Part shown: positions 42,922 through 51,102 of the stretch, piece by piece
Layout of the letters: each line of letters starts with the position of its first letter
Numbering within the stretch: position 1 is the first letter of the stretch
Source: Haloferax prahovense DSM 18310
Lineage (GTDB): Archaea; Halobacteriota; Halobacteria; Halobacteriales; Haloferacaceae
Direction: 5' to 3'
Length of the DNA: 64,000 nt
Assembly (NCBI RefSeq): GCF_000336815.1
Contig: NZ_AOLG01000009.1
Coordinates: 332,582 to 396,581, forward strand
Notes under the pieces: generated by a model
Seen by the model: only the letters and a program-made list of their open reading frames with translations
What the model was told of the DNA's origin: nothing
The model's database searches: none
Translations under genes and position numbers: made by a program

Positions 42922-43653
42922 ATGAGATTCGGTATCGTCGGTGACGACTCGGTCGCCACCGCCGTCAGAGCGGTCGGTGCGTCGGTCGAACCGACGTCGG
43001 CCGAGGCGGACGCCGTCGTCGCGGTCGGCGAGTCAGCGCTCTCGACGGTCGCGCTCGGCTCCGAGTGGTCGTGTCCGGTCGTCCCCGTCGACTGCGGCGC
43101 GCCGTGGTCGACCCCGCGGCGCGGACTCGAATCGCGGCTGTCCGCGGTCGCGGCGGGTGACGGCCGAGTCGTCGACCACCCGACGCTCTCGCTCCGCGTC
43201 GGCGGCGACCCTGCGACCCGCGCGCTCTTCGACGCGATGCTCGTCACGAGCGAGCCGGCGCACATCTCCGAGTACGGTGTCACCCACGCGGAGGCGGCGG
43301 TCCCCTTCTCGTCGGACCCGACCGGTGAGTCGCACGCGGCGGCGCGCTGGACGCCGGTCGACGAGTTCCGCGCCGACGGCGTCGTCGTCGCCACTCCGCT
43401 CGGGAGTTCCGGCTACGCGCGCGCCGCGGGCGGCGCGGTCGTCGGTCCGGCCGCCGGGCTCGCCGTCGTCCCCGTCTCACCGTACGCGACGCAGACGGAC
43501 TCGTGGGTCCTCCAACCGCCCGTCCGGCTGTCGGTCGAACGCGACGACGCGCCCGTGTCGCTCGTCGCCGACGACGAGGTCGTCCGGGAGGTTCTCCCGT
43601 CCGAATCGGTGGTCATCGACCGCGACGGGAGCGTTCCGCTTCTCGTCGAGTAG
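42922..43653 (+). CDS. NAD-kinase-like protein lacking GGDGT
   Basis: A 243-residue protein related to ATP-NAD kinases (NAD + ATP to NADP). The second conserved region is present as ADGVVVATPLGSSGYARAAG, equivalent to the DGxxVATPTGSTAY block that binds NAD. The first region, normally GGDGT, reads VAVGESALS, so the phosphate-binding and catalytic Asp is missing. The protein is also short for the family. Annotators may call it a second NAD kinase; activity is doubtful. It stands alone between an M28 gene and the respiratory cluster. Confidence 0.72.
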   Translation: MRFGIVGDDSVATAVRAVGASVEPTSAEADAVVAVGESALSTVALGSEWSCPVVPVDCGAPWSTPRRGLESRLSAVAAGDGRVVDHPTLSLRVGGDPATRALFDAMLVTSEPAHISEYGVTHAEAAVPFSSDPTGESHAAARWTPVDEFRADGVVVATPLGSSGYARAAGGAVVGPAAGLAVVPVSPYATQTDSWVLQPPVRLSVERDDAPVSLVADDEVVREVLPSESVVIDRDGSVPLLVE

Positions 43654-43766
43654 CGTCTCACTCGGCCGTGATTCAGACACCGAGCGGCGGCGCTCGGCGC
43701 GGCGAAAATACGTGTTCCTCGTGAGCGGTGCGAGCGTGACGACGCGGAGAAGAGTGCGTCGCGGAG

Positions 43767-44210
43767 TTAGACGATGAGGTTCCAGTAGTCCGCGACGAGG
43801 AAGAAGAGGCTCTGGAACGCCGCGTACAGGAGCACGAGCGTCGCGGCGACGAGCGAGCCGTTCGGGCGTTCGAGCGGCTTGTCGGTGCGGGCTTCGACCT
43901 TGCGCGCTTCGAACTCGAAGAAGTCGGTGACGAACATCCCGACGACCAGCACGGTCAGCACCATGCCACCGTGCGGCTCGACGAGCAGGTAGAGGAACGA
44001 GGTCAAGACGAGCGCACCCGAACTAATCGAGTGCGGGAGGTACCGGGAGATGGCCTCCTCTCCACCCTCCTTGGCCTGTCGGACGTGCGACCGGTGACCG
44101 AGGAAGCGCGTCGCGAAGTTCGCAAGCACGAGCACGAGCGCCACGTGCGGGACAACCGGTTCGACCGCCGCCAACTGGTCGAGCGGGACGAGGAACTGTA
44201 GTGGGTGCAT
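43767..44210 (-). CDS. Membrane protein of the cytochrome b cluster (DUF7313 type)
   Basis: A 147-residue protein with four hydrophobic helices (about residues 22-40, 62-82, 85-105 and 118-142). It is the last gene of the minus-strand run beginning with the 276-residue gene at 48563. I recall this small haloarchaeal family as DUF7313, always beside petB/petD-like genes. No cofactor-binding motif is visible. A structural subunit or assembly factor of the cytochrome b complex is inferred. Confidence 0.7.
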   Translation of the reverse strand: MHPLQFLVPLDQLAAVEPVVPHVALVLVLANFATRFLGHRSHVRQAKEGGEEAISRYLPHSISSGALVLTSFLYLLVEPHGGMVLTVLVVGMFVTDFFEFEARKVEARTDKPLERPNGSLVAATLVLLYAAFQSLFFLVADYWNLIV

Positions 44211-44343
44211 ACAGGACCGTCGGAGCGAGACTCATTAGAGTTTTTCCAATCCGACGCGGGAGCGGCGGGGAGGGCGACCGCTATTGTGGGGGGTCTTCGT
44301 CGACTCGAAGCGAGATGAGAGGAGAACGGAGCGCGGTGTCGGC

Positions 44344-44625
44344 TTACTGCGCGTTGCGGCGCTCTTCGAGCGCGGACATAATCTGGTGACCCGCCGGGAT
44401 GAGCACCCAGAAGGTGAGTGCGCCGAGAAGCGCGAACCAGAGGAACACGTCCATCAGGGTGACGGCGATGATGTTGAACAGTCCCTCGGTCGCACCGGAC
44501 GACAGCGGCTCGATGAGCTGTTGTGTGCTCTCGAAACTGCTCGTCCGGTACCACGACGCGAGCACCAGCCACGCGAGTCCGGACCCGGTCAGGATACCCA
44601 GACCCTTGATGAATTCGTCAGCCAT
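44344..44625 (-). CDS. Small membrane protein of the cytochrome b cluster (DUF7314 type)
   Basis: A 93-residue protein with two hydrophobic helices (about residues 8-26 and 48-78, including NIIAVTLMDVFLWFALLGAL). Its start overlaps the end of the preceding gene by 8 bases, indicating coupled translation. Family recalled as DUF7314. No redox motif; probably a small subunit or assembly partner. Confidence 0.7.
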   Translation of the reverse strand: MADEFIKGLGILTGSGLAWLVLASWYRTSSFESTQQLIEPLSSGATEGLFNIIAVTLMDVFLWFALLGALTFWVLIPAGHQIMSALEERRNAQ

Positions 44626-45007
44626 TGTTCGAGTCTTCGCCGGAGTCCTCTTGAGACTTTCCCATTCCTTGGGCGCGAAATCGGGTCCCGAGCGTGTAGA
44701 CGACCGCGCCGAACGCGATGATACCGAGTCCGAAGACCGCGAGGGCCGTGCTCAGCAGACCGTCCCCGACGCCGATTCCGAGCGCGCCGAGCGCGCCCGC
44801 GATGACCGCGCGGAGCGCGCTCACCTGCAGCGTCGCGGCGTCGAGGAAGACGAAGCCGAGGACCACGCTGACGACGGCGATGAGCGTCGAGAAGACGGTG
44901 ATCGTCTTGTAGAGCCGCATGGGAACGACGATGTCGCGCCGGCCGCGGCGTCCGCGCCGCGTCTCGTCGGCGTCGCCGGTTCGGCCGGTTGCGTCGCTGT
45001 CTGTCAT
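44618..45007 (-). CDS. Small membrane protein of the cytochrome b cluster (DUF7315 type)
   Basis: A 129-residue protein. A polar, Arg-rich N-terminus (residues 1-30) precedes three hydrophobic segments (about 35-55, 62-85 and 90-108), followed by a hydrophilic tail. It lies 39 bases after petD and overlaps the next gene. Family recalled as DUF7315. No cofactor ligands visible; a role in the membrane complex is inferred from position. Confidence 0.7.
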   Translation of the reverse strand: MTDSDATGRTGDADETRRGRRGRRDIVVPMRLYKTITVFSTLIAVVSVVLGFVFLDAATLQVSALRAVIAGALGALGIGVGDGLLSTALAVFGLGIIAFGAVVYTLGTRFRAQGMGKSQEDSGEDSNNG

Positions 45008-45046
45008 CAGTGACGCTAAGAAGGGACGGTTGGTAGTGGTTCCGCT

Positions 45047-45811
45047 CTATTTCGGCGGGCGAAGCCGGTAGTAGCGGCGGTTGAGGTTGTACATGTACCC
45101 CTCGCGCATCGTCTTCAGCACCGCGTAGGTGATGGTCCCGAAGACGAACGGGAGCAGGAACGTCAGGTCGAACAGCAGGTCGACGTTCATCGGCATGAGG
45201 TTCTTGATGGCCAGAAGCGAGATGGTCATCGCGAACACGACGCCGAAGACGCCGACCGCGGACCAGAACGGCTGCTCGACGGGTCGCCGGGCCGAGCCCT
45301 TGTTGAGGAAGGGCACGATGGCGATGAAGCCGACGACGACACCGTTCGCCAGCACGCCGTAGGTGCGGTCGGCCATCAGCTTCTGCCCGCCGAGGATGGC
45401 CAGCTCGGGGTTCAGCGGGTTGAGCTTGAGCAGGCCGAACGACCAGTAGAGGTACCAGTCGGGCAGGATAATCGCCGGGGTGCTCGACGGATTCGCGGGG
45501 TTGCCGATGTGAGGCGGCATGGTCGCCGAGAGGAACAGGATCATCCCGACGAAGAACGACGCGATAGAGAGGTTGCGGACGGTCTCGTGGGGCCAAGTTG
45601 GGAACGCCAGGACGTCGCGTTCGACGTAGTCGGACTCCGTGCGGAGGTCCTGGTCTTCGCGGCGTGCGCGTTCGAAGTACTCGTAGGTGAGCCGGGAGAG
45701 CCCCGTCTTACGAGCCTTGCGCTCGCTCCAAGTGGGCGTCTCGTCGTCGGGGGCTACGATGCCCGCGCCGTCGGATCGAATCTCCTCGTTTTCGGGTTCG
45801 TTGTCGCTCAT
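45047..45811 (-). CDS. petD: Cytochrome b subunit IV-like protein (PetD)
   Basis: A 254-residue protein matching the C-terminal half of cytochrome b (subunit IV of b6f). After a ~75-residue soluble N-terminal extension come about five hydrophobic segments. LPDWYLYWSFGLLKLNP holds PDWY at the position of the quinol-oxidation motif PEWY. The first membrane segment is NLSIASFFVGMILFLSATMP. With PetB, encoded 10 bases upstream, it forms the split cytochrome b core that oxidises menaquinol. The ATG at 45811 is used; an ATG at 45820 would add three residues. Confidence 0.88.
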   Translation of the reverse strand: MSDNEPENEEIRSDGAGIVAPDDETPTWSERKARKTGLSRLTYEYFERARREDQDLRTESDYVERDVLAFPTWPHETVRNLSIASFFVGMILFLSATMPPHIGNPANPSSTPAIILPDWYLYWSFGLLKLNPLNPELAILGGQKLMADRTYGVLANGVVVGFIAIVPFLNKGSARRPVEQPFWSAVGVFGVVFAMTISLLAIKNLMPMNVDLLFDLTFLLPFVFGTITYAVLKTMREGYMYNLNRRYYRLRPPK

Positions 45812-45821
45812 GATTGTCACC

Positions 45822-46616
45822 TCAGTGCGGCTCCGCGATGCCCTGCACCCACACGATGCCGATGTGGATCGCGATGAGCGTCGTCACGACGAACGGGAGC
45901 AGGAACACGTGGATGATGTACATGCGCTGTAGCGTCGACTGGCTCAGCGAGAAGCCGCCGAACAGGAGCTGTGCGACCCACTCACCGGCGAGCGGGACCG
46001 ACAGCGACATCTCGACGCCGATCTGCCCCGCCCAGTAGGCTAGCTGGTCCCACGGAAGGAGGTATCCGGTGTACCCGAACACCATCGTCAGGCTGATCAG
46101 GACGATGCCGAGAAGCCAGTTCAGCTCGCGGGGTTCCTTGTACGACCCCGTGAAGTAGACACGGAGCATGTGCAGGAACACGGCCGCGACCATGACCTGC
46201 GCCGCCCAGCGGTGGACGGAGCGGAGCATGAAGCCGAACTGCAGGTCGCGCATGATGAATTCGATACTGCTGTAGGCCGTCGTGGGGTCACCGGTCGTCG
46301 CCGGGGAGTAGTAGAACCCGAGAAGGGCACCACTTATCGCCGCGACGACGTACGCGAGCGTCGAGAACAAGCCGAGCGTGTACAGGGGGTACCAGTACCA
46401 GAACTTGTTGTCGAGGTTGTACTGCTCGGTGTGGCTCTTCGGCATCTGGAGGTTGACTCGGTAGTAGAGCGTCTCCAGAAGTTCCAGATAATCGACGATG
46501 CGGAGTCGCTTATCCAGCCAGATGAGCGTGGTGAGGAAGGTGGCCTCAACCGGAGTGAGGTCCTTCTTTTTCATCCAGGCCTTGTGGTCGTAGTCGTCTT
46601 TGCGTTCGAGACTCAT
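45822..46616 (-). CDS. petB: Cytochrome b6-like protein (PetB)
   Basis: A 264-residue cytochrome b6-type subunit with four core helices. Two haem pairs are visible: H-R-W-A-A-Q...F-L-H (13 residues between) in helix II and H-V-F-L-L-P...A-I-H (14 between) in helix IV, the b6f-type pattern. Downstream of helix II, RVYFTGSYKEPRELNW closely resembles chloroplast b6. The N-terminal ~70 residues are a soluble extension. It passes electrons from quinol through two b haems across the membrane. PetD follows after 10 bases. Confidence 0.92.
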   Translation of the reverse strand: MSLERKDDYDHKAWMKKKDLTPVEATFLTTLIWLDKRLRIVDYLELLETLYYRVNLQMPKSHTEQYNLDNKFWYWYPLYTLGLFSTLAYVVAAISGALLGFYYSPATTGDPTTAYSSIEFIMRDLQFGFMLRSVHRWAAQVMVAAVFLHMLRVYFTGSYKEPRELNWLLGIVLISLTMVFGYTGYLLPWDQLAYWAGQIGVEMSLSVPLAGEWVAQLLFGGFSLSQSTLQRMYIIHVFLLPFVVTTLIAIHIGIVWVQGIAEPH

Positions 46617-46619
46617 GGT

Positions 46620-47009
46620 TTATCGCTTGTAGTAGGGGTACACCGCGCGTTTGACCTGTTCCCACGCGTCGTCGCTGCTGAAGGTGACACCGTCGACGTC
46701 CTCCTCGCGGACGTAGAGGTCTTCCCACTTGCGACGCCGCTTTTTCACGATCATCACGTCGGGGAGGAACTCCTTGCGGTACAGCGCGAGGATGAACGCG
46801 AGGTCCACGAAGATGACGGCGAGGACGCCTCCGAGGAACATGTTCCCCGTGTCCGTCAGGCCCCACCCGGAGACGAAGCCGTAGGTGAAGAGGAACACGA
46901 ACACGACCTCGATAATCGTCAGGAGGACGATTGCGATGGCCGCTGCGGTGCTCTCTCGCGCCGGTTCGTATCGGTGAATATCGCCGTATGTGCTGCCGGT
47001 CGAAGACAT
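46620..47009 (-). CDS. Membrane protein of the cytochrome b cluster (DUF7318 type)
   Basis: A 129-residue protein with two membrane helices (about residues 22-45 and 55-78) and a basic then acidic cytoplasmic tail (VKKRRRKWEDLYVREEDVDG). Its ATG overlaps the last base of the halocyanin stop, and petB begins 3 bases after its end, so the three are tightly coupled. Family recalled as DUF7318. No Rieske CxH/CxxH motif is present, though it occupies a place where a Rieske gene might be expected. Confidence 0.72.
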   Translation of the reverse strand: MSSTGSTYGDIHRYEPARESTAAAIAIVLLTIIEVVFVFLFTYGFVSGWGLTDTGNMFLGGVLAVIFVDLAFILALYRKEFLPDVMIVKKRRRKWEDLYVREEDVDGVTFSSDDAWEQVKRAVYPYYKR

Positions 47010-47647
47010 TATTCGCCACCTCCGGTGTTACCCGTATTTGGGGACTCGCCGTACTTCAAGATGAAGAACGTGTAGATGATGGTGACGAGGATGCCCAGAA
47101 TCGTCGCCGAGCCGACCCAGTGGGCCTGAATCGGGACGCCGAGTTCGTGCAGTTCCTTCTCGCCGCCACCGCCGGTGCTGATAGTCGCCACGTCGTCGCC
47201 GACGGCGACCGCGCCGAGCATACCGAGCGCCTCGTGGGGCACGCAGTGGTACTTCGTGATACCACCGCTCTCGAAGGTGAACTCGTAGGTCGTTCCGGCC
47301 TCGGAGACGGCCGCGCCGGAGTCGAGCGACGCGCCCTCGCTCGCGACGACGTTGTGGCCGCCGCCTTCGCCGGTCCACTCCCACGTCACGGTCGTGCCGG
47401 GGTCGATCCAGATGCCAGCCGGTGCGAACGCAAGGTTACCTCCGTTGCCGGACGCGCCGACCTCGATGGTGACTTCGCTCTGACCGCGGAGGTCTTCGTA
47501 GCCTCCGTCGACGCCGTCGAGGTAGCCACCGAAGTCGGGTTGAACCTGCGCTCCACCGCCGCCTTCCTGCGCAGCAGCGGTCCCGGCGGCAGCGGTCGCG
47601 GCGGCTGTCGCACCGCCAGCCGTTCGGAGAAACTCCCGCCTTTTCAT
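47009..47647 (-). CDS. Halocyanin (membrane-anchored blue copper protein) 2
   Basis: A 212-residue Tat-type precursor (KRREFLRTAGGATAAATAAA) with one copper domain: ligands His in GGGHNVVAS and Cys, His and Met in YHCVPHEALGM. A C-terminal membrane helix (about residues 178-200, SATILGILVTIIYTFFIL) anchors it. Being within the petB/petD run, it is the likely electron acceptor of the complex, in place of a cytochrome c. Its central domain is nearly identical to halocyanin 1 at 32010-32633, including a 73-base stretch without mismatch. Confidence 0.92.
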   Translation of the reverse strand: MKRREFLRTAGGATAAATAAAGTAAAQEGGGGAQVQPDFGGYLDGVDGGYEDLRGQSEVTIEVGASGNGGNLAFAPAGIWIDPGTTVTWEWTGEGGGHNVVASEGASLDSGAAVSEAGTTYEFTFESGGITKYHCVPHEALGMLGAVAVGDDVATISTGGGGEKELHELGVPIQAHWVGSATILGILVTIIYTFFILKYGESPNTGNTGGGE

Positions 47648-47732
47648 ACGGTCGTTCGTCAGGATGGGACGCGCTTAAACCCACCGACTATGCCGTCACG
47701 GAGGGTGTTTGCGAGGTGAGTGCGCGCCGGTC

Positions 47733-48563
47733 TCAGCCCTCAGAACTGAGGGCGTCTCTCTCGGGGGCCTCGACCAAGGACGCGACGTTCTCGTCCCCGT
47801 CGAACGTCGGGACGAACTCGGGGCGCGACCCGCCTTCGAGACCCATGACGCGGAGCCTGTCTCGGTACTCCTCGGCGCGGAAGCGGTCCGAGAGCCGGGC
47901 GTTCGCCACGACGACGAAGAGGAAAAAGCCGATGACGAGAAAGCCCAGACCGGCCAGCGGCGCGATAATCGAATCGAGGTCGGGGAGGACGAGCCACGCG
48001 CCGATGAGCGCGAACCCACCGAGTAGCTGCCCGAACGCGACGATTTGGAGCATTCGGTTGCCGAAGTCGCCGGTCCCCTGTGCGACCTCTTCGGGTTCGG
48101 GGAGCCTGACGGTCTCGGGCGCGTCGTTCACTTCGAAGTCCTCCATCGAACAGAGCGCGACGGTCGGTTTCACGTCGCGGAGGACGGTCCCCTCGCCCTC
48201 GACGCTCCCGTCCGGGTAGACGACGGCGTAGCCCTCGTCGGAGTACGCGAGAATCCGTGGCTCGCCGTTTTCCGTCACGCGTTCGAGGACGGCGAACACC
48301 TCGCGAATCGCGACGCGGTAGCGGAGTTCCTGTTCGACGCGGTCGAGCAACTCCTCGCCGACGACCCACGAATCGGGGTCGAACGCGGCGTCCCACTCTT
48401 CGGGGGTCATCTTCGCCATGTCGGCCGGGCCGAAGTTCTCGAAGTCGTACTTGGCTTCGACCTCCTCGCGGAGGGCCGCGAGCTCCGCGTCGGACATCGC
48501 GGCGTCGGCGTCCGCGTCCGGTGACGAGCCGTCGTCGGCCGGGGCGGAAGACGAGTCTGACAT
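47733..48563 (-). CDS. Membrane protein heading the cytochrome b cluster (DUF7319 type)
   Basis: A 276-residue protein. The acidic N-terminus (residues 1-60) is followed by a mixed alpha/beta soluble domain (about 60-165, including RVAIREVFAVLERVTENG and YSDEGYAVVYPDGSVEGEG). Two membrane helices follow (about 180-200 and 208-228), and a polar tail ends in RDALSSEG. The ATG at 48563 is chosen over an in-frame ATG at 48647. It is first in the minus-strand cluster, 85 bases before the halocyanin gene. Family recalled as DUF7319; role unknown, perhaps regulation or assembly. Confidence 0.7.
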   Translation of the reverse strand: MSDSSSAPADDGSSPDADADAAMSDAELAALREEVEAKYDFENFGPADMAKMTPEEWDAAFDPDSWVVGEELLDRVEQELRYRVAIREVFAVLERVTENGEPRILAYSDEGYAVVYPDGSVEGEGTVLRDVKPTVALCSMEDFEVNDAPETVRLPEPEEVAQGTGDFGNRMLQIVAFGQLLGGFALIGAWLVLPDLDSIIAPLAGLGFLVIGFFLFVVVANARLSDRFRAEEYRDRLRVMGLEGGSRPEFVPTFDGDENVASLVEAPERDALSSEG

Positions 48564-48664
48564 CGCCACGGAGTAGGGTCCACGCCGGTAAACGTGTTCC
48601 GACCCCGAACCGCGTTCGTCGCGGGCGGTCGGCCACGAGCCGCCCATCGGAAGCGACCGCCCGC

Positions 48665-48756
48665 TGGTCCGGCGCTCGAATGGAGGTGGTCCGGCGCTCG
48701 AATCCTGGCGGTCGCGGCCGACGTTTAGCCCCTGTCGCGTGGTCTAGCGCTCGAAC
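48665..48756 (+). repeat. Three 17-base direct repeats
   Basis: TGGTCCGGCGCTCGAAT occurs at 48665-48681 and 48687-48703, and a variant TGGTCTAGCGCTCGAAC at 48740-48756. They lie in the divergent promoter region between the cytochrome b cluster and the DUF7321-type gene. Spacing between starts is 22 then 53 bases. Each contains the palindrome AGCGCT or near-palindrome GGCGCT. Possible regulator-binding array. Confidence 0.5.
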
Positions 48757-48807
48757 GGGACGCGGCGCATCGGTCCCTTTAGGCCGACCGGGTTCTAACG
48801 CCGTGCG

Positions 48808-49290
48808 ATGGCAGACGAGACGACGCTCGCCACGCTCGCCGCGATTACCGTCACGGCCAGCTTCCCGTTTTACCTCTACGGCGCGTGGATAATGATCGAC
48901 GCCGAGACGGTGTCGTGGGACGTGCTCGTCTACCACCTCAAAATCATCTTCCCCGGGCTCGTGTTGAACACGGTCCCGGTCGTCACGTGGATGCTCCCCC
49001 GGCTCTTTCAGCAGCTCAACGGGCTCAGCGCCCTCCACGCGATTCTCGGCCTGCAGGCGTACGCGATGCTCATCTTCGCGCTCACGGGAATCGTCCGCAT
49101 CTTCCAGGCCAAGTGGGAGGCCGACCTCTACCGCGACCCGGACCAGGACGTGTCGCTCGACGACCTCCACGAGAACATGGGCGCGTGGCGCGGCCGCCTC
49201 CGCGTCGGCGTCTTCGGCTACGTCATCTTCTGGGTGTTCGCGTGGCTGCTCGGCATCTACCGCTACCTGAGCGGCTACGTGTTCGTCTGA
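48808..49290 (+). CDS. Membrane protein divergent from the cytochrome b cluster (DUF7321 type)
   Basis: A 160-residue protein with four hydrophobic helices (about residues 7-28, 42-65, 75-97 and 130-152). HLKIIFPGLVLNTVPVVTWML and HAILGLQAYAMLIFALTGI carry single histidines at helix starts that could bind haem b, though this is speculative. I recall the family as DUF7321, conserved beside haloarchaeal petB/petD. It is transcribed divergently and probably serves the same complex. Confidence 0.7.
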   Translation: MADETTLATLAAITVTASFPFYLYGAWIMIDAETVSWDVLVYHLKIIFPGLVLNTVPVVTWMLPRLFQQLNGLSALHAILGLQAYAMLIFALTGIVRIFQAKWEADLYRDPDQDVSLDDLHENMGAWRGRLRVGVFGYVIFWVFAWLLGIYRYLSGYVFV

Positions 49291-49294
49291 GCGT

Positions 49295-49978
49295 TCACCA
49301 CGCCTCGCCGCTGGCGAGGTCGACCTCGTGGTCGAGCTTCGACGAGGGGCAGACGTCTTCGAGCACGCAGGCGTCGCAGTCCGGGTTGCGCGCGTCGCAG
49401 ACGGCCCGGCCGTGGCTGATGAACAGGTGGGTGAACTGCTGCCAGTCGCGTTCGGGGACCACCGGCATCAGGTCCTCCTCGATTCGCTCGGGGTACTCCT
49501 CTTCGGTCAGGCCGAGGCGGCGCGAGAGCCGCTGGACGTGGGTATCGACGACGATTCCCTCCACGATGTCGTGGCCGTGCTGGAGGACGACGTTCGCGGT
49601 CTTCCGGCCGACGCCGGCGAGGTCGGTCAGCGCGGACATGGTGTCCGGGACCTCGCCGTCGTGCTTCTCAATGATGTCCGCGCACGCGGAGCGGATGTAC
49701 TTCGCCTTGTTGTTGTAGTAGGTGATGGAGCTGATGTCGTCAGCCAGCTCCTCTTGGTCGGCGGCGGCGTAGTCCGCGGCGTCGTCGTACTTCTCGAACA
49801 GTTCCGCGGTGACCTTGTTGACGCGCTCGTCGGTACACTGCGCCGAGAGCATGACGGCGATGAGCAGTTCGAGGCGGTTCGAGTAGGAAAGCGAGATGGT
49901 GGTGTCGGGGTACTCCTCGTACAGTCGGTCGAGGACCTCCTCGGCTTGCGCCTCGCGGCTTTCGAGTGGCGTGCCCAT
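49295..49978 (-). CDS. nth: Endonuclease III
   Basis: A 227-residue DNA glycosylase/AP lyase that removes oxidised pyrimidines. The helix-hairpin-helix LAGVGRKTANVVLQHG holds the catalytic Lys, and VVDTHVQRLSRRLG the catalytic Asp. The C-terminal [4Fe-4S] loop has the C-x6-C-x2-C-x5-C spacing in CDARNPDCDACVLEDVC. Length fits the family. It converges with the DUF7321-type gene, the stops being 4 bases apart. Confidence 0.94.
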   Translation of the reverse strand: MGTPLESREAQAEEVLDRLYEEYPDTTISLSYSNRLELLIAVMLSAQCTDERVNKVTAELFEKYDDAADYAAADQEELADDISSITYYNNKAKYIRSACADIIEKHDGEVPDTMSALTDLAGVGRKTANVVLQHGHDIVEGIVVDTHVQRLSRRLGLTEEEYPERIEEDLMPVVPERDWQQFTHLFISHGRAVCDARNPDCDACVLEDVCPSSKLDHEVDLASGEAW

Positions 49979-50122
49979 ACCTGTGGGTGCGACCCGGTCG
50001 GTTTCAGTCGTTCGGGTTGGGGCGAGGGGTGCGGATTCCTGACCGTCCGGATTCTCGCGGTTTAAGAGCCATCGGTCGGTGTTATCGACGCGTCAGCCGT
50101 CTAGACGGACGGAGTGAGCACG

Positions 50123-50854
50123 ATGACACCAACCACCGACTCCCGACGGGACGGCAGTCCGCCGACTGAGACGCGACCCGAACGAATCGCCGAGACGCCG
50201 GGCGCACACGACCACCGGCGCGACCGGTTCGTCGCCGGCGCGATGCTGTTCGCGTTCGGCCTGCTCGCGTTCATGGGAATCATTACCGCCGAGGCGTTCT
50301 ACCCTGGCTACAACGCGGGCGTACAGGAGATAAGCGACCTCGGCGCGACCAGGCCGCCAAACAGCATCATCCTTCAGCCGTCGGCGACGATTTTCAACGC
50401 GACGATGGTGCTTTCGGGGCTGTTGGTCCTCGGCGCGAGCTACTTCGCGCACCGGGCGCTCCGCGACCGCGTCGTCACCACCGCCGTCGCGATGCTCGGC
50501 ATAGGCATCCTCGGCGTGGGCGTCTTCGACGGGAGCGAAGCCCCGATGCACGGGCTGTTCGCGCTCTTGACGTTCTTCGCCGGCGGCCTCTCCGCGGTCG
50601 TCGCCGCGCGGGTCATCGAGACCCCGTTCCGGTATCTCTCGGTCGCGGTGGGCGGGTTCGTCCTCGCCCTCCTGGCGAGCATCTTCGCGTTCGGCCTCCT
50701 CGGCCTCCCGCACCCGCTTTCGTTCCTCGGCGCGGGTGGTATCGAGCGCTACGTCGCCTACCCGGTGCTCCTGTGGTTCATCGGGTTCGGCGGCTACCTG
50801 ATGGGGTCCGCGTCGGAGACGGCTCCCGCTGACACCACCGATTCGGCCGCGTGA
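50123..50854 (+). CDS. DUF998 family membrane protein
   Basis: A 243-residue protein with about six to seven hydrophobic helices and the DUF998 hallmark near the first loop (YPGYNAGVQEISDLGATRPP). The DUF998 family is widespread in archaea and actinobacteria, without a known function. The ATG at 50123 is taken; a GTG at 50114 would add three residues. The N-terminal ~35 residues are polar. Confidence 0.78.
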   Translation: MTPTTDSRRDGSPPTETRPERIAETPGAHDHRRDRFVAGAMLFAFGLLAFMGIITAEAFYPGYNAGVQEISDLGATRPPNSIILQPSATIFNATMVLSGLLVLGASYFAHRALRDRVVTTAVAMLGIGILGVGVFDGSEAPMHGLFALLTFFAGGLSAVVAARVIETPFRYLSVAVGGFVLALLASIFAFGLLGLPHPLSFLGAGGIERYVAYPVLLWFIGFGGYLMGSASETAPADTTDSAA

Positions 50855-50894
50855 ATACCGACGATTTATCATTCACGACCGCGACCGACCGAGT

Positions 50895-51029
50895 ATGTCC
50901 GCGCTCGAACTCCCCGGCCGGCGCGAATCGTGGTTGACCGCGGCCGCGACGCTCGGCGGGTACGGTCTCATCCTCGCCGCGATGTTCCTCGCGCTGTTCG
51001 TCCTGCCGTACTTCGCGTTCGCCGCGTAG
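50895..51029 (+). CDS. 44-residue single-span membrane protein
   Basis: A short frame from ATG 50895 with a polar start (SALELPGRRESWL) and one membrane helix (GYGLILAAMFLALFVLPYF) ending FAFAA. It lies 40 bases after the DUF998 gene on the same strand; an AT-rich aatac...tttatcattc (50853-50874) precedes it at promoter distance. Likely real by composition; family unknown. Confidence 0.5.
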   Translation: MSALELPGRRESWLTAAATLGGYGLILAAMFLALFVLPYFAFAA

Positions 51030-51102
51030 CCACTCGGCGGTCGGCGTCGCGCGAAAAGCGAAGGTAGAATCGAAAGCCGAAACGAAACGCGACTCGCGTC
51101 GG

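Noticed and set aside
41286-43394. A roughly 700-residue N-terminal extension of the thiolase
   Set aside because: The frame stays open upstream of the ATG at 41285, but those codons are antisense to the M28 peptidase and the NAD-kinase-like gene. The thiolase fold begins at 41285.
46620-47009. The DUF7318-type gene as a hidden Rieske protein
   Set aside because: It has two membrane helices and a charged tail but no cysteine pair or CxH/CxxH motif.
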